From NCBI RefSeq assembly GCF_027409185.1, contig NC_084469.1, forward strand, positions 38,175,793 through 38,239,792: a stretch of DNA of 64,000 nucleotides. The letters are read 5' to 3'. Shown in pieces: positions 1 to 13,650 of the stretch. The notes under the pieces were generated by a model, which was given only the letters and a program-made list of their open reading frames with translations, did not search any database and was not told where the DNA came from. Each line of letters opens with the position of its first letter. Position 1 is the first letter of the stretch. The DNA is from Cynocephalus volans (taxonomy: Eukaryota; Chordata; Mammalia; Dermoptera; Cynocephalidae). The position numbers were made by a program, and so were the translations under genes.

Positions 1-678
1 ATGCTCCTGGTTCATGATAAATTAAAGTAGCTTCTCTGAAAACATACCGCACAGGAAGCTGTGTTGAACTTCCCTCCTGGCCTTCTAGACCCTCTCCCAT
101 TAATTTCCTCTAATTCTCATTAGCATGTTTCCATTGCAGACTCGGAAGTGAGAGAAATTCTTGTGCAGCTAATTTAACACCTGCAGGTTTTGAGAGCTGC
201 TAGAGAAACCGCATCAATAAAATAATCACTTGCTTTCTCAGAGATTTTAAATTTGAACCCTTTAAAGGTTAGACTTTTGTTCTGATTTCTATTTATGTTT
301 TCGCATCAAGTCATATGTTAATAAATTCTCTTGTCTTTTCAAATGTAAAGAGAGACAAGAAAAAATCTGAATGAAACCATTTTGATATATGAATGGCCAT
401 AGTCAGTCAAGAAAGTCTTCTGACATTTCAGATGTGGGAGTGGTTTTTCTCTTCTGCAGCTTCACAGCCTGCCTGAGAAATCCCCCGTGATGCCAGGCAG
501 AGCTACAGGGTGGGACCGGCAAGTGGGGCACAGCCTGGGAGCTGAGTTAGATCCTTTGGTTTGGAGATTTGCCAGGCAGTGATGAAAGCCTGGAAGCTCT
601 CGGCTTACCTGGAGTGCATGAGCATGCAGTGTAGCAAAGAGGGGACGTGCAGGAAAATGATCAGAGGGTTGAAGTACA
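1..678. other. Intergenic, no gene seen
   Basis: AT-rich to mixed unique sequence. No splice-flanked coding stretch, RNA gene or recognised repeat was found. Confidence 0.5.
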
Positions 679-985
679 GATGCTCCCCCACCTACAATAG
701 GGTTGCATCCTGATAAGCCATCTTAGGCTGAAAAATATCATAAGTCAAAAATGCATTTCATAGATCTAACCTTTTATATATCATAGCTCAGGCCAGCCTG
801 CCTTACACACGCTCAGAATACTTACATTAGCCTATAGTTGGGCAAAATCATCTAACACAAAGCGTATTTTATAATAAAGTGTTAAACAGCTCATGCAATT
901 TATTGAGCACTGTACATTGTGTCAAAAAGCACTTTACATAGTAAAAGTGAAAATGGTAAGTTGAGCCATCACCAGATGGAGACTG
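679..985. mobile_element. Tigger-type DNA transposon fragment (TcMar-Tigger)
   Basis: The sequence follows the end of a Tigger/MER element as I know it: a gatgctccccc start, a pseudo-palindromic gataagccatc...catcaccag frame, the phrase ggcaaaatcatctaacacaaagc, and ttataataaagtg. It is a non-autonomous fragment with no transposase coding. The orientation is not assigned. Confidence 0.75.
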
Positions 986-2165
986 TCCGTACAGTGTTTG
1001 TGGGGAGTGGCTGATCGTCCTCCTCATGCAGGCAGGGAGCTTATTCACCTGCCCTCCAAAACACTAAGAAAACCCAAGTGAGAGGTGGGGAAGAGGGCTC
1101 CAAGAGCATCATGAGGAGAGATTTTGAGTCCCTTCTAGAAGGAGAGACAGGCATGCCCCTCTGGAGCAGGATGCTGGGGAGCCTGCAGGCCCCCTGGAGC
1201 TGCTCTGGAGCAGGGCACCATGTGATAGTTCTCAGGAGTATTTGACCCTGTCCTTGGGAGTGATATGAGCACAAGGACAGACACCCCCTCCTCTGGAGAT
1301 TTCTGAAGGGAGGAAACTTGCAGGAGAAGCCCTTGATAGGTGGGGTCAAGGTGCCTGACAGAGGATAGAAGACCTGCATCCAAGGTCCTCAAGGCCCTCC
1401 AAGAGGGAGAAGAGGAACCTGGTCCTCCCCAGAGCATCCCATGAAAGATCACCTAAGTTAAAGGAGTAGCAGGCATTAAGGGTGAGCGCAGGACTCAGCC
1501 AGGCACTCAGGACAACACTCTCCAGGAGCAGGGCTGAGGACATGGACCACCGCAGGTCCAAGGGGAGACAAGGAGGATGTTAGTGATAAGACTAGAATGA
1601 AGTTATCCATTATCCCAGGAAATGCTTGCATACATCGCCACAGGGGCTACCACCTTTCTTGAGACCAACAGAAGCAGATGGCATGAGATGGACCCACAAG
1701 TCCAGGATGCTGCAGAAAGCTGGCAGTTAGGGAAGGTAATCTCCCATGTCCCTCATAGGGGAAAGAAGCTGAGGAGAAGACAACCCAGGGTAAGACCGTG
1801 GCCCCACCCCACACTGCATGGGCAGAGTGGAAGGAAGAAAAGACCCTCCCACTACATAACTGTTTGGCCCCAGAGCAGACTATGGAGGAGATGTAGGATT
1901 CAACATAGGTCATTTGATTAAAGACTTCAACCGTAAGACTGGACTTTTAACAAGGAAAAGAGACCAGAAAGTCATGCCATTTGCTCAAGTCATGGCTCAG
2001 GGGATGGGAAGAAGATTCAAGAGTGTAGTTGAAAGCACTGATGAGAAAAATAAAGCTGACGGGTGTTCAGAGCCCACTGAGTTCTGACTGCTGGGGAAAG
2101 TGTTGCAGGAGGTCCTGATAGTTATGTCACTGGGATGTGAGGAATAAATGCAATAGTTATCTAAT
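986..2165. other. Intergenic, no gene seen
   Basis: Mixed composition without a recognised repeat family. The open frames here are short, overlap on both strands and show no protein-family resemblance. Confidence 0.5.
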
Positions 2166-2260
2166 GCACACAAACACATGCACACAAAAACACATGCACA
2201 CACACACATGCACACACACACACACGCACACACACACACACACGCACACACACACACACA
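2166..2260. repeat. (CA)n microsatellite, imperfect
   Basis: Alternating CA dinucleotides interrupted by AT and CG units over about 95 bp. It is likely polymorphic in length. Confidence 0.95.
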
Positions 2261-4503
2261 GAGCAGGATCAGACTTTCTAGAAATTCTCTCTAGTCTAAC
2301 TTTTCTTTCCCCAAAGTTGCACACATATGGCAGCTGTTGAAAATAATTTCCAAGCATTTCAGTGTAAGGTATTCTCTTATATCAGACTGCTTTGACTCTG
2401 TGTGTTTCAGGCTGGCCTTCCTTGCAAAGTTGTTCTTCATGTTGTGGGAGGACTTTGGTAAGCAATCCCTTGTTATGTAGGAAATATAAGTGACAGACTT
2501 GCTGCTGGATCCTTGCTTGCCCATAATGAATTTTTTTTTTTTTTTGGTCCCTGCATTTTATTGATAACTCAGCTGGGTATAAAATTCTAGATTCAAAATA
2601 TTTTCCCCTTGGAGGTTTGAATATATTGCTCCTCTGTCTAAAGCTCAGTGTTGCTGACCAGAAGTGGACACCAGTATGCTTATATTTCCCCATGAGTGAC
2701 CTCTCCTTTTCTCTCTAGAAGCTTTAGAGACATTTACTTTATCCTTAAAGTTAGGGCATTTCAGCAGCATGGGTCTATATTTACCTATTTTCTCATTCAT
2801 TCTTCTCTGTATTCAGTAGATGCTCAATTTTAAGAGTCGTGTCTACCAACAGCTCAGGAAACTTTATTTCTATCTTTAATTTCTATAATTATTTTTTACC
2901 TTTTTATTATGTTCTCTCCTAGAAAGTATATTAGATTGCTGTTTGACCTCCTAGATTTGTCCCTTGTGTCTCTTAACTTTTCTTACATTTCACCTATCAT
3001 TTTGCTCCAAGTTCTGAGAGATTTTCTTGACCTTGTTTTCCAGATCAACAACCTGATCTTCATCACTGTCTAATTTATTATTTAACTTATCCAGTGAAAT
3101 CTTTATTCTTGCAATAATAGCTGCATTTTGAAAAAAATTCTTTCTTATTCTCTGATTAATACCTTTTGAAAAAAGACTGCTCTTAATTTGTGGTTATGGT
3201 ATCTTCTAAATGTGTAGGCAAAAATCAGAATCCTTTTAAGTACTTCTCATCTTCTTCCTGAAGATTATCTTTTTTATTCCTCTCTGGAATTATTTATCTT
3301 GTTTATGCTAATTCTTCTCTTTCTCTTTCATGCTATTTTTTAATGCCTTGCAATCTTCATTTGCAAGTGTTTCTTTGTTTTTTTGTTTTATTTTTTTAAT
3401 AAAGAGCTACTTTGATATGTGTAGATAATTGGTATGCATTTTCTCAGCAGTTGTGTGTGTCTCTTTCACAGTAGGCCTTTTCCTAAATAGAAGGACCAAG
3501 TGCGAGCTCTCAGTCAGCAAACATAATGACAGGCAGGGGACTGGAGACAAGGAGGCAGGCTGAGGATCCCTTGTAATTGCCAGTGCAAAGCCCTCTGGGA
3601 GTGGAGTCCTTGCGTGTTTCAGTTCTGCTTATCTTGCAGTCCCCAGCACCTTCACTGGGAGCTCCGTCCCCTAGAGTAAAGACAAGACTATGCAAATCAT
3701 TTGTTTACTTCTTACATTAAAAGGTGGCATTTGATCCTCCTACCCTTGAGTCTGTGGGGGCTCTATGACTGCTCTGACTCATTGAACACAGCTGAAATGA
3801 CATTATCAGTTCTGCCCCCTTTGAACATTTTCTTTGGGGAAGGTCAGCAGCATGTCAAAAGTCAGACTGCCCTTAGATCACCATACTGTGAGGAAGCCCG
3901 AGCAGCCACATGAAGAGGCTGTATGAAGAGACATGTGCCTGACCAGACCCTAGGTATCCTAGCCACTCAGATGGCTCACACCCAGGCACCAGGCATGTGA
4001 ATGAGAAAACCTTCAATGACTCCACCAGCCCCATTTTCTGCACCTGCAGGAGAGAGAGAACCATCAAGCTGAGCCCAGTCAATGGACGGAAAGGTGAGAG
4101 AAAATAATAAATAACTGTTTCTATTTTATTTTAGAGTGGTTTGTTACCAAGCAATAATAATGGATCACTTTTTTCTTTTTCTTTTGGTAGGGACAGATTA
4201 ACTACTAGAAAACAGTTCTCAAGCTTCGGCCAAAAAATAAAAGTTGTAGCAGTCAGCAACTCTGTTTAGGGGATGAGGACCCACTGATATGGTGTTTAAA
4301 ATGCAGTTCTTGCATTTGGGGACTTCAACTTGGATCTTCTTTGGTTTCCTCTGAGAGAACCGATGTTTAACTCTGGTACCTTGAACTGTGATTTCTTCTT
4401 TTTCTCTGTCAATCAGGTAAAATCTACATGATGTCCTCCAGACAGTCCTCACAATTTAAGAGTTACTAATGCTCTTTCTTTCTTGTCCCCTGTTCTGTTA
4501 TTG
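2261..4503. other. AT-rich intergenic sequence, possibly old L1-derived in part
   Basis: Long T-rich runs and phrases such as ttattgataactcagctggg (2560-2580) resemble antisense L1-type sequence, but divergence is too high to name the family. No gene was found. Confidence 0.35.
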
Positions 4504-4538
4504 AGTGTGTGTGTGTGTGTGTGTGTGTTTGTGTGTGA
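4504..4538. repeat. (GT)n microsatellite
   Basis: About 16 GT units with one TT interruption. Confidence 0.95.
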
Positions 4539-6062
4539 TTTTATTGTGAATTTGGAAGAAAATAGAAGTAGCAGGACATGCTCAGACTGCCATCTTGAAC
4601 CAGATGCCTATTAAATTGCTCAATACAACATAGTAGTAGTAGGTTTCATCTCATATTTTAGATAGTTTTAGGAGTACTGGAGAAGTGAAGTGCACCTACT
4701 AGTATCCCATTAAAGTAATTATCTGGGGGAAATCTATGCAAAAATGCACTTAAGTGCATATTCCCTGTGGAGAGTGGTAAGTCCCCAGTGTTGCACAGGC
4801 TGACCTCGCCTCTCACATACATGCTTGTGCAGCACAAGGGGCAGCACTGGAAAGTGGAGACAAATGACAAGAGGGTTTTATGTCCAGCACGAAACATTTA
4901 GACTCAAGTCCCCAACCCTTCCATGAACTTGAAAAGATTGTATTTTATATTGCAGGCCTTCTTGATGAGGGGGGGGAGAGCACCAGAATATTCACTGACT
5001 TTTTGCTTGGCTAGGGAGAGGAAAAGAGATCAATCTTTCAGAGGACAGAGATATTAGGCATACACTGTGCATTGTATGCTAGAGTTCAAAGGCCTAGCAA
5101 GAAGAGAGAGGAAGTACTAGGGAATGGCCTGAGATGGCTTCTCTATGTGAAGCAAGAAAATTTTGTTAGCCCCAAGCTTGTCATGCTTGTCAGAAGTTTC
5201 TTCAGAGATGCAAATAGCTCTTATTTGAGATTTTAGGGGCTTAATTGGCCCCCTTTTCTATTTTTAATGCATGATTCCTGTAGTCTCTAAGGTCTATGGG
5301 GCTGACTATTGAGAGAAGGAGATGGAGACAGGGTCCTTGTAGAAAAATTCCCAAGAATGAGAATGTGAAACAAAAAACTTGCATGGTTCTGAAAGCCGAG
5401 ATTGAAATATTTGGGTTTCCTGGGAAGGTTAAAAATGTAGTGCCTCTTTTTTAAAAGTCATGTAACTTGAGTATTTATTGATCTATTTTATTTACAAGCA
5501 CACCTGATCATAAATGTAGTAAAGCTGAAATAGAAGGCCATGAGCATTGAGTCCCTGGCCTGAGCCTTCAACATTGCATGCAGATAAATGAAAGCCTCAC
5601 GGTTTACCATACCCAGTCTCCTTAGAAGGGCATGGATCACTACTATTATTATTATCATTATTATTACCACTTTGCTATTATTATTTGGACAGGCTTCTTG
5701 GATGTTTGCCCCCCAAGCAACTCATCAGACTATTCCTCCCAACTCACATGCATCTCCCTTCCTAAGAGCATCCTGGTAATTTCAATTATTCTCGACCTTG
5801 TTTTATTTTCAGTGATGTTTTAGTGGCCCTATGGGGCTGGTGTCCCCTACAAATATTCCATTGGCCTGCCTCTTCATCCAGCTATGTTCCGACTTTCAGA
5901 AGAGAAGGATCACAATACATGAGTCAGTGAAGGCTTAAAGAGGATCAGACATAGCTCCACTAAAAATCAATACAGCTCAGGAGATACCATTATCAAAAAT
6001 TTTTAAGATTCCTTCTGCCTGAGTAGGCTCACCACGAATTTTTTCAAACCCTTTGTTTCCTG
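4539..6062. other. Intergenic, no gene seen
   Basis: Unique-looking sequence containing a short ATT-rich triplet run at about 5641-5668. Nothing coding was recognised. Confidence 0.5.
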
Positions 6063-6222
6063 TAGCAGTTATTTTCAAACTTTAATGGATTGATGAATTA
6101 CCTTGGGACTCAGCTAAAAATCAGATCAGAAATTCTGAATTACTGGCTCCAGAGTGAGATTCAGAAATAGCATTTTTAATAAGGACTCCACCCTAGTAAA
6201 TTTTGATGCAGGTGGAACACTG
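6063..6222. mobile_element. MER5-like hAT-Charlie fragment
   Basis: The core phrases ttttcaaactttaat, cagaaattctgaattactggctcc and gatgcaggtggaacactga fit a diverged MER5A non-autonomous DNA transposon. Confidence 0.6.
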
Positions 6223-7689
6223 ACTTCATGCTGAGAAATAAGAGGCACACATCACACAAAGTAAACCTTACATAACCTGGAAGCTGTGTATATGTATCTA
6301 AAATGAGGAGAAAAGAAATATTGGGCAGCTGCATCCTGTCCCTTAACAGACAGCTGAGGCAGGGACCCCAAAGAGAGGAATGAATGGTACATACCAAAAA
6401 GGAGGGCAAATTAACCAATCACTGATGGCCACAGATAACAAAATAAGGAGAGATGTGGGAACAGCTGGGTGTGCTTAGAAATAATCCTTGGAGGAAATGC
6501 TCCCACAGGAGGCACCGAGAGTCCTGAGGAGAGAGGATTACTTCAGGAAGAAGAAGATTTGTGGGGGAGTCTTACTGCAGCTTAGAATGAATAAGTCACC
6601 AAATGTATTGTTTCCTTAGGAGAAACATCCCAGGACAGGAAAATGGAAAAGGATCAGGCTAGAATGAGTTATGTAAAGAAGGGTTTGTCTCTATTTCCAA
6701 GTCTGATCAATTGGTGGTGGCTCTTTGGAGAACTCTGTCAAGAAAGATTGTGAAGTCATTTCTAAGCTTAGCAGAAAAGTAAGTGTTGATTGATTAGCTA
6801 TGTCTGCCATGGGCTGGGAGAGGGAGAATACAATGATCCCTGCTGTTTCTGCTTAGTCAGGGACTGTAGACTTATCCAAGTTCCATTCCAGCAGGAAGAC
6901 TCAGTCATTCCTGGCAAGCACTCTCTTTCTTGCTATTTCCAGTCACGATGTAAACAGCAGTATAAACACATCATGATGTTATGTTTACACTGCCAAAGAT
7001 GGTCGCCATGCTAAGAAAATCTCAAATACTTACCTGTTGGAAACCCAGACCTGTTGTCCATTCTCTCTCACAGACTCGTTTATCCAGGACTTTCACACTC
7101 CTTGCTTTGTTTGTTTTTCCAAGAAAGAAGGGGCATTAAGCAGCTTGCCTCTTTCCTGCTCTATCAAGGCTGTAGCTGCTAAGCATTCCCCACTCCTCCC
7201 CAGCAACCTCAAGATTTCAAACTTGCAAATGAGCTGCACTTCACAGAAATGGTTGGGTATGCCTGCCTTCAAAGAGCAAACTTTCTATAAGTACCTACTT
7301 AAAAAAATATATATCAGTGTGCGTACCTACCTATACTTAAGAGGCTAATTGCCAATCAGTCATATCAGTTTGTTCAAGGGAGTACCTGTCAACACTTTGC
7401 CGGCCTAATTCGAGTTACAACATGTGAAAGAAATAAAACAGCAGTATAGAATATTTTAAAAGAAATATAGATTGAACTTTTCTTATAATTCAGATTTTTC
7501 TCCAGTTCAGATTCACCTTCCTCGACTGTAGTAAATATTTTTGGTAGCTTTCTTGTCCATCCCCACCCTCACCCATTCCCCAGATACTTTTCTTTTTCTG
7601 ACAGCTCCCATTCTGGGTCAGGGGTGCATGGTGATTGCACCCTATCCTAAAGATAGTGCATATGACCGATCTGTACATTTGGTCTGCCT
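6223..7689. other. Intergenic, no gene seen
   Basis: No recognised repeat, RNA gene or exon-like segment. Confidence 0.45.
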
Positions 7690-8075
7690 GACCCCAGTGA
7701 TTAGCCAATGTTGGGTGTGTGACCTTAGCCAATCCAAATAGAGATATGCTTAGAACTTTTGCTGGGAAAAAGATGGTGTCTATTTCTTGTTGGAACTGTG
7801 TAGCTCTTGAGACTTGTGGAAGCCATCTCATCTCAGAAGGAAGAGATGAGCTAGCCTTCAAAGAAAACTCTGAAGACAGCATTGTTGAGAGACAAAAAAA
7901 ACCCTTGGTATTTGGTGATGCTATTGAACTGCTCAATAAAGTTAACAAACCTGGAGTCAAGACTACCTGTAGATTTTTCAGACAAATGAGTCAGTGTATT
8001 TTCCCTATTGTTAAAGCTAGTTATAATTAGTTTCTTTCTTCTCTGGTTTTTGCAACACTAGCTGATACATTTAGT
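7690..8075 (+). mobile_element. Possible degraded LTR-type repeat
   Basis: The 3' portion (cagacaaatgagtcag...ttccctattgttaaagctagtt...gctgatac) resembles the end of old mammalian LTR-type repeats that finish with gagccaataaattccc...ctaatac. The 103-codon open frame here looks accidental. The subfamily is not assigned. Confidence 0.35.
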
Positions 8076-9694
8076 TAATCTCATTGAGAAGAATCCATTT
8101 CATCAGCACTGTATTTGTTTTCTATGACTCAACTTTTCCTTTCCTAATTTTCTTTTATGAATGAGATTTTGAAGCAGGATAATAAACAACTGATAATGAT
8201 TGGGGGAAAAAATCTCAGTCATGTTCCAGGGGATACTTTGGAAAAGAATAGGCATCTTCTAAATCAATACCATTTACATGATGCTAACAGGAAGGGAACA
8301 AGAGATAGAGTGGTTTTATTGTAGATAAAAATGCTTGTGTACTATGGGGAGGAATTAATTATGCAAAATAGTGAAATACATGCAGACAAATGCTAATTTG
8401 TCAACCTGAAAACTGAGCTTCCTAAATCTTAGTTTAGAATAAATTGAGTCATTTTCAAATATATTAGGGATGAATGAAATGAGCTGAAACTCTAGTATGA
8501 TATGTATATTTAATCTCGTTACCCTTGTACACATTACTTTCTATGGAATATGAGCCCTCTGACCTCCAGGGTCAGATGTTGTTACATCGTCTGTGAATAC
8601 ATCTGTGAATATTGCAGCTTCTTGTTTCTGCCACAGTTACTGCATAGATTCTCAAAGCATAAAATAGGATAATGAAATGGAATTACAAATTTATACATGT
8701 GAGGGGGATGCAGTAGAGTCTATCCAGGTAGCTTTTCTGGCAACATTGGAAGTGCATACTTTGATCTAATGCATCCTTAGGAATTTCATTTGCAGATGAG
8801 AGCAGAAAACATAGCAGGCTCTCTGAAGACAGTGCTGGAGGAGTAACTGGAGACAAACTCGTCCTGGGCAAGTAGCTTCAGAGTCTTGTGCAAGAGACTA
8901 AGAGAGAAACGGACAGAGTACGCAACAGTAAGCTTTTGGTTTGGAATTGCCTTTGCTTACCTTAGTAATGTAGTTATCCGTATTTGGATGTCATGGTCAA
9001 GCCTCAGACACCAGGCAAGACTCAGACACTGCCCTTGACTTTCAATACCTCCTGCGTCTAACCACTGAGGAGATACAGAGCTACAGAGCCACCTCTGGAG
9101 CTGGGCTAGCCTTGCAGGAAGGACAAAGCAGTCCTGAAAGTTTAGAAGCATTCCTCTTGGAGCTGCCCCTGGTTGTTAGACTCTCCTCTGGTATAGGAGA
9201 AATTAACAGGAGATGTCTCATAAACATACGTAATGAAATCAGATCAGAGAGGAGTAATTTCAGCATTAAAAATGAAACTGGAGGGAAAAAATAAGGCAGG
9301 GCACTTCAACACCTCCCTTTTGTTTTCTTGCCAAGATGGTTCTGACGGTAGGTCTGGTGAGATCACTGGACACCAGGGGTCCTAACTGCATTGCTTTAGA
9401 TGGAAAGAAATTTCCTCTTTCCAATGCAGCTTTCCTTGATGCACCAGCTCATCCCCACACCCTGCTGCCCACAAATGCTCAAATTCCCCTTGTTCCTGTG
9501 GAACCAGGGGGGATGCTGCACCAGTCATTTCTGAAAGTCTTGCAGGGGACATGACGAGCAAGGGACCTCAGGCAACTCTGGTGATCATTTATATTTAGGA
9601 AAGGATATATTTTAGTGCCTCTCTTCTTTAAAAATATTTTAAGCAATTTTTTTGAATAGACAATTAATATGCATGGTTTAACATCCAAAAGTCA
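8076..9694. other. Intergenic, no gene seen
   Basis: Unique-looking sequence with no recognised element. Confidence 0.45.
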
Positions 9695-10640
9695 TGGTGT
9701 GATATACATAGAAAAAAAATTTCCCTGCTAACTCAGCAGAAAAAGTTCCCCTTCCAGAGGCAAACCAATGTCATTCATCTTTTCTATATTATTACTGTGG
9801 TATTTTAGGAATTTACAAGCAGTGACAAAGGTATACACATTCCTGTTGTTATACAGATGGAAGCATATTATACACACTATTCTAAACTTACTTTTTTTTT
9901 TTTTTTACTTCTTATTCATGGAAATAATTTCTAATCAATACCTGAAGTGCTTTCTGTGGCTTAATGTATTTTTTATGGCTTAACAGTATTCCACTTCATG
10001 GATGTAGCATTACAGTTTTACTCCCCAGCATATGGGCATGTAGGTTGTTTCCATTACTTTGCTGTTCAAACAAGTGCTGCCATAAATAATCTTGTCTGTG
10101 TATAATTTTGCATGTGGGCAAATTTATAAGCAGAATAAATTCCTAGAAGTGGAATTGCTGAGTCAAAGGGAATGCACATTTTTAACTCTGAGAAATTTCT
10201 AATTGCCCGCCATAGAAGTAATACCAATTACTTTTCATCCAGCAGTATATGAGATTGTCTCTTTCCCTACACATTCACTGGCATGGTGTTATCAAACTTT
10301 TTGATTATTGCCAGTCTGAGTGTTTAAAAAACAGGTACAGTAGTGTGGTTTTAATTTTCATTTATAATATAATTGAGGCTAATATTTTAATCTGAGATAT
10401 TTAACAGTCATTTTACCCTTTACTATGAACAATCTGTTCATATCTTTTGTCCATTTTTCTACTGGGTTGTTGATTAATTAAATTGGAGGAGCTCTTTATG
10501 TATTGGAAGAATTAGTCTATCATCTTTAGTTGGATTGCAAATATTTTTCCAGGTTATCATTTGTCTTTTTGTTTAATGGGTATTTCCCCCATGCAGACCT
10601 TTAATTATTATTGTCGTTGTTGTTATTAAGTTAAATTTAT
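9695..10640 (-). mobile_element. Old L1 fragment (antisense)
   Basis: The + strand reads the complement of the L1 ORF2/3' region. Marker phrases include agtattccacttcatgg, ggaattgctgagtcaaag, tcttttgtccatttttctac and ggattgcaaatatttttcc. No intact ORF remains. Confidence 0.8.
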
Positions 10641-10679
10641 CAATATTTTCTTTTATGAAATTTGAGCTTTATGTTATGT

Positions 10680-11812
10680 ATACCTTTCACCTAGTTTCCT
10701 CCAATGGTAACATCTTGCAAAATGATAATACAATATTATAAGCAGAAAATTGACATTGATACAATGTATCCATATTAATCAGATGTTATGGGCTTTACAT
10801 GTACTTGGTGTGTATGTGTGTTTGGTATACGTAGTTTCACCAGGTATAAATTTGTGTATCCACCACCACAGTAAAGATACCATCACCACAAGGTTCACTC
10901 ATATTGCCCTTTTACACTGTACCTTCATCTCAGTCCTAAGCCCCCAGCAACCATTAATCTGTTCTTTGTCTCTATGATTTTATTATTTCAAGAATGTTAT
11001 ATAAATGGAATAATAAAGTATGTAACCTTTTGGCTTCTTTTACTCAACATCATTCGCTTGAGATTTATCCAACCTGTTGCATATCAATAGTTTGTTTCTT
11101 TTTATTGCTAAACAGGATTTCATGATATGAATGCACCACAGGTTAATCATTCATCATTGCAAGACAGATGGGTTTTTTTGTTTGATTTTTTTCAAATTTG
11201 GCTTTTTAAGAGTAAAGCTGCCATAAATATTCAGGGACAAGTGTTTATCTGAACATAAGTTCTCATTTCTCTGGGATAAATACCCAAGAGTGCAATTACT
11301 GGGTCATGTGGTAATTGCATGTCTACTTTTATAAAAATCTGGCAAACTTTTTCAGGGTGGCTATGCAATTTTACATCCCCACCCACGATGTATGAGAGAT
11401 CCAAATTTTCTGCACCCTGGTCTGCTTTTGGTGTTGTCACTATGTTTTATTTTAGCCATGTTGATGTGAGTATAGTGATATCCGATTGTGGTTTTAATGT
11501 GCATTTCCCTTATGCCTAATGATGCTGAACATCTTTCATGTGCTTATTCACTTACAGCATATGCTTTTCAATGAAGTGCTTGTTCATGCTTTTTGCCCAT
11601 CTTTTAATTGGATTTTTTTTTTTTTTACTGTCGAGTTTTGAGTGTTCTTTATCTATTCTAGATACCAATCCTTTGTTGGACATGTAGTTTACAAATATTT
11701 TCTTCCAATCTGTAGCTTTTCATTTTATTTTCTTAACAGTGACTTACACAAAGCAGAAAATTTTTATGAGGTCTGATTTATCAGCTTTTTAATTTAGAAA
11801 AGCAAACAAGAA
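10680..11812 (-). mobile_element. Old L1 fragment (antisense), second copy
   Basis: It repeats the same landmarks as the preceding L1 piece: acatcattcgcttgag, gataaatacccaagagtgcaattactgggtca, tacatccccacccacgatgtatgagag, and tttgcccatcttttaattgg. The order is preserved, so this is a separate fragment in the same orientation. No coding capacity remains. Confidence 0.85.
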
Positions 11813-13383
11813 ATGTAACATATATTCTACTCTAGCATGGCCGTTAAAATGGACACTCTACATATTTTGTAGGAAAGGTGGCTATAGAAATAGAGAATGG
11901 CTTAGAATTTTCTACCCACATTACAGAATAAGAATACTTGCACTTGCACTTGGAAAATGAAGTGGTTTACTCAAGTAAGGAATCCAGATGAAAATCCCTT
12001 GACTTCTAGTTCAAGGACCTTTCTTCTAGCCCAGAGTGAGTGAATTTCTCCATGTGCATTTAGGCATCATGATATAACCTGGCATGGTCTAACTCTTCCA
12101 GTTATGTTACCACTTAGAAGACATGTGAAACTTTCCCAATTACTCAAGCCACGGACATCTCACATTCCTTTGAATTAATACATCACTTTCAACCTCCTTT
12201 TTTATGACACTCAACATTTTCCACTCAAGTTATTAATGATGAGATCTGGCAAGTAGGGACTTTGAAGGCACCCAGGTGACCTACCACAGCTTCAGCTTCA
12301 AAAAAGGAGATCCACAAATTGGATACATAGAATTTTTAATTGAGGTGCAAAGTGTTGCAGAGATATGAACATTAAGTGGCATTTGACTATACACTGAAAG
12401 AAGAGCCTTTATTGGAGAGAGAATATTATACAGAATCAGGACGACCTTAAATCATCCACAGAGAGGTCTGAGCCTGTCTGCTGTTCTCCAGCCCAGGAGT
12501 TCCCCTTTTGTTCCCAGATGGGCCTCCTCTTGCTTTGGGGAGAAGCTGAGCCTTTGGCGTCCCTTCTTCTCCATGCCTGGGATCTCGAAAAGCTCTGGAA
12601 GGGGCCACCTCTCAGAGTGGCGTTTTCCTCTTCATCATGCCCTGTGATTATCAAGTTAGCTCAGACAGAAGCATCCTGCCTACTTGGCAAATCCTGAAAA
12701 GAAGGCTGGGAGGGTGGCAGCTGCCCCCGGTGTGCCATCTCAGGCTTGTTTCCTCTCCATTTTCAGGAGCAGCTCTGCGGGAACCTTGTTAAGAGGCAGG
12801 GCATGCTTTCTCTTTCCTGGTTCTCCAATGCCAAGGGGAGTCTTTGAGGGCCTGGTAAGAGGCTGTGAGACTGAGCTGACCTGAATGCCTGTCCTGTGGA
12901 AGGCACAAGGAGAACACACTGGGAGAGAGCCAGAAAGAGCTGCCCGTCCTTGTTCTGGGAGGAGGATGTGGGAGGGGTGCAACAAGTGATACCCAGCACA
13001 TCCTGCAAGACTGCTGTAATGAGTGCCCCAGAAAAACACAACAAAGGCCAGTGGTCACACCCTCCCCGCTCTTTTGTGACAAAGGGAAAGACCCAAGCAC
13101 CTGGGGGTACTCTCGTTTGCCTGTTCCATGCTCTGAGCGCTGGAAGGCCCCGGCACCGACAGAGAAGGCTGGGGTGGTTCTCACTGTCCGCTCCGGCACT
13201 CTGGGGCTGAGGCTTACTCTCTGGCCTGACGGCTCACCTGCAGAATGTGAGGACAAGGCCACAGAAATTAAGAGGGAGTGCATCGTGGGCCCCTCCAAGT
13301 GCTGCGTTCTACATGACCCCAGGAGGTCAAATTAGACAGCAGCACCTGGGGCTTGGGGATGCGTGCCCCTCAACCCTGCAGAG
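11813..13383. other. Intergenic, no gene seen
   Basis: The part from about 12450 to 13380 is GC-richer and has overlapping open frames on both strands. None resembles a known family or carries convincing splice sites. Confidence 0.45.
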
Positions 13384-13508
13384 CCTCCCTGCCCTTCTTG
13401 TCCCTTCCTTCCCTCCTTCCTCCGTCCTTTGTCTCTCCTTCCTTCCCTCCTTTATTTCCTCCTCCCTCCCTTCCGCTCTCCCTCTCTTCCCTTTCTCTCT
13501 CTCTCTGT
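13384..13508. repeat. CT-rich (CCTT)n-like low-complexity tract
   Basis: About 125 bp of almost pure pyrimidine on the + strand, with CTTCC and CCTCC units ending in a (TC)n run. Confidence 0.9.
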
Positions 13509-13629
13509 CATGTTATTTCACAAGACACCCTCCCATGGCAGACTCAGAGTAAGCTTAAGCTAAATGAGACATTCTCAGTGCCAGTGTGGTGAGGTCACAA
13601 ATCTCTTCATACCACAACTCAGGCTTTGC

Positions 13630-13650
13630 AAAAAAAAAAAAAAAAAAAAA
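13630..13650 (+). repeat. Poly(A) run, 21 bases
   Basis: A pure A run. No recognisable retroelement body was found directly upstream. Confidence 0.9.

Noticed and set aside
7719-8030. A 103-codon + strand frame considered as a small gene.
   Set aside because: It lies within a segment that looks like an old LTR-type repeat and matches no protein family I know.
13630-13650. Poly(A) or poly(T) runs at 13.6, 35.8 and 47.4 kb taken as SINE tails.
   Set aside because: No SINE body (Alu left/right arm or tRNA-like head) is recognisable next to any of them.
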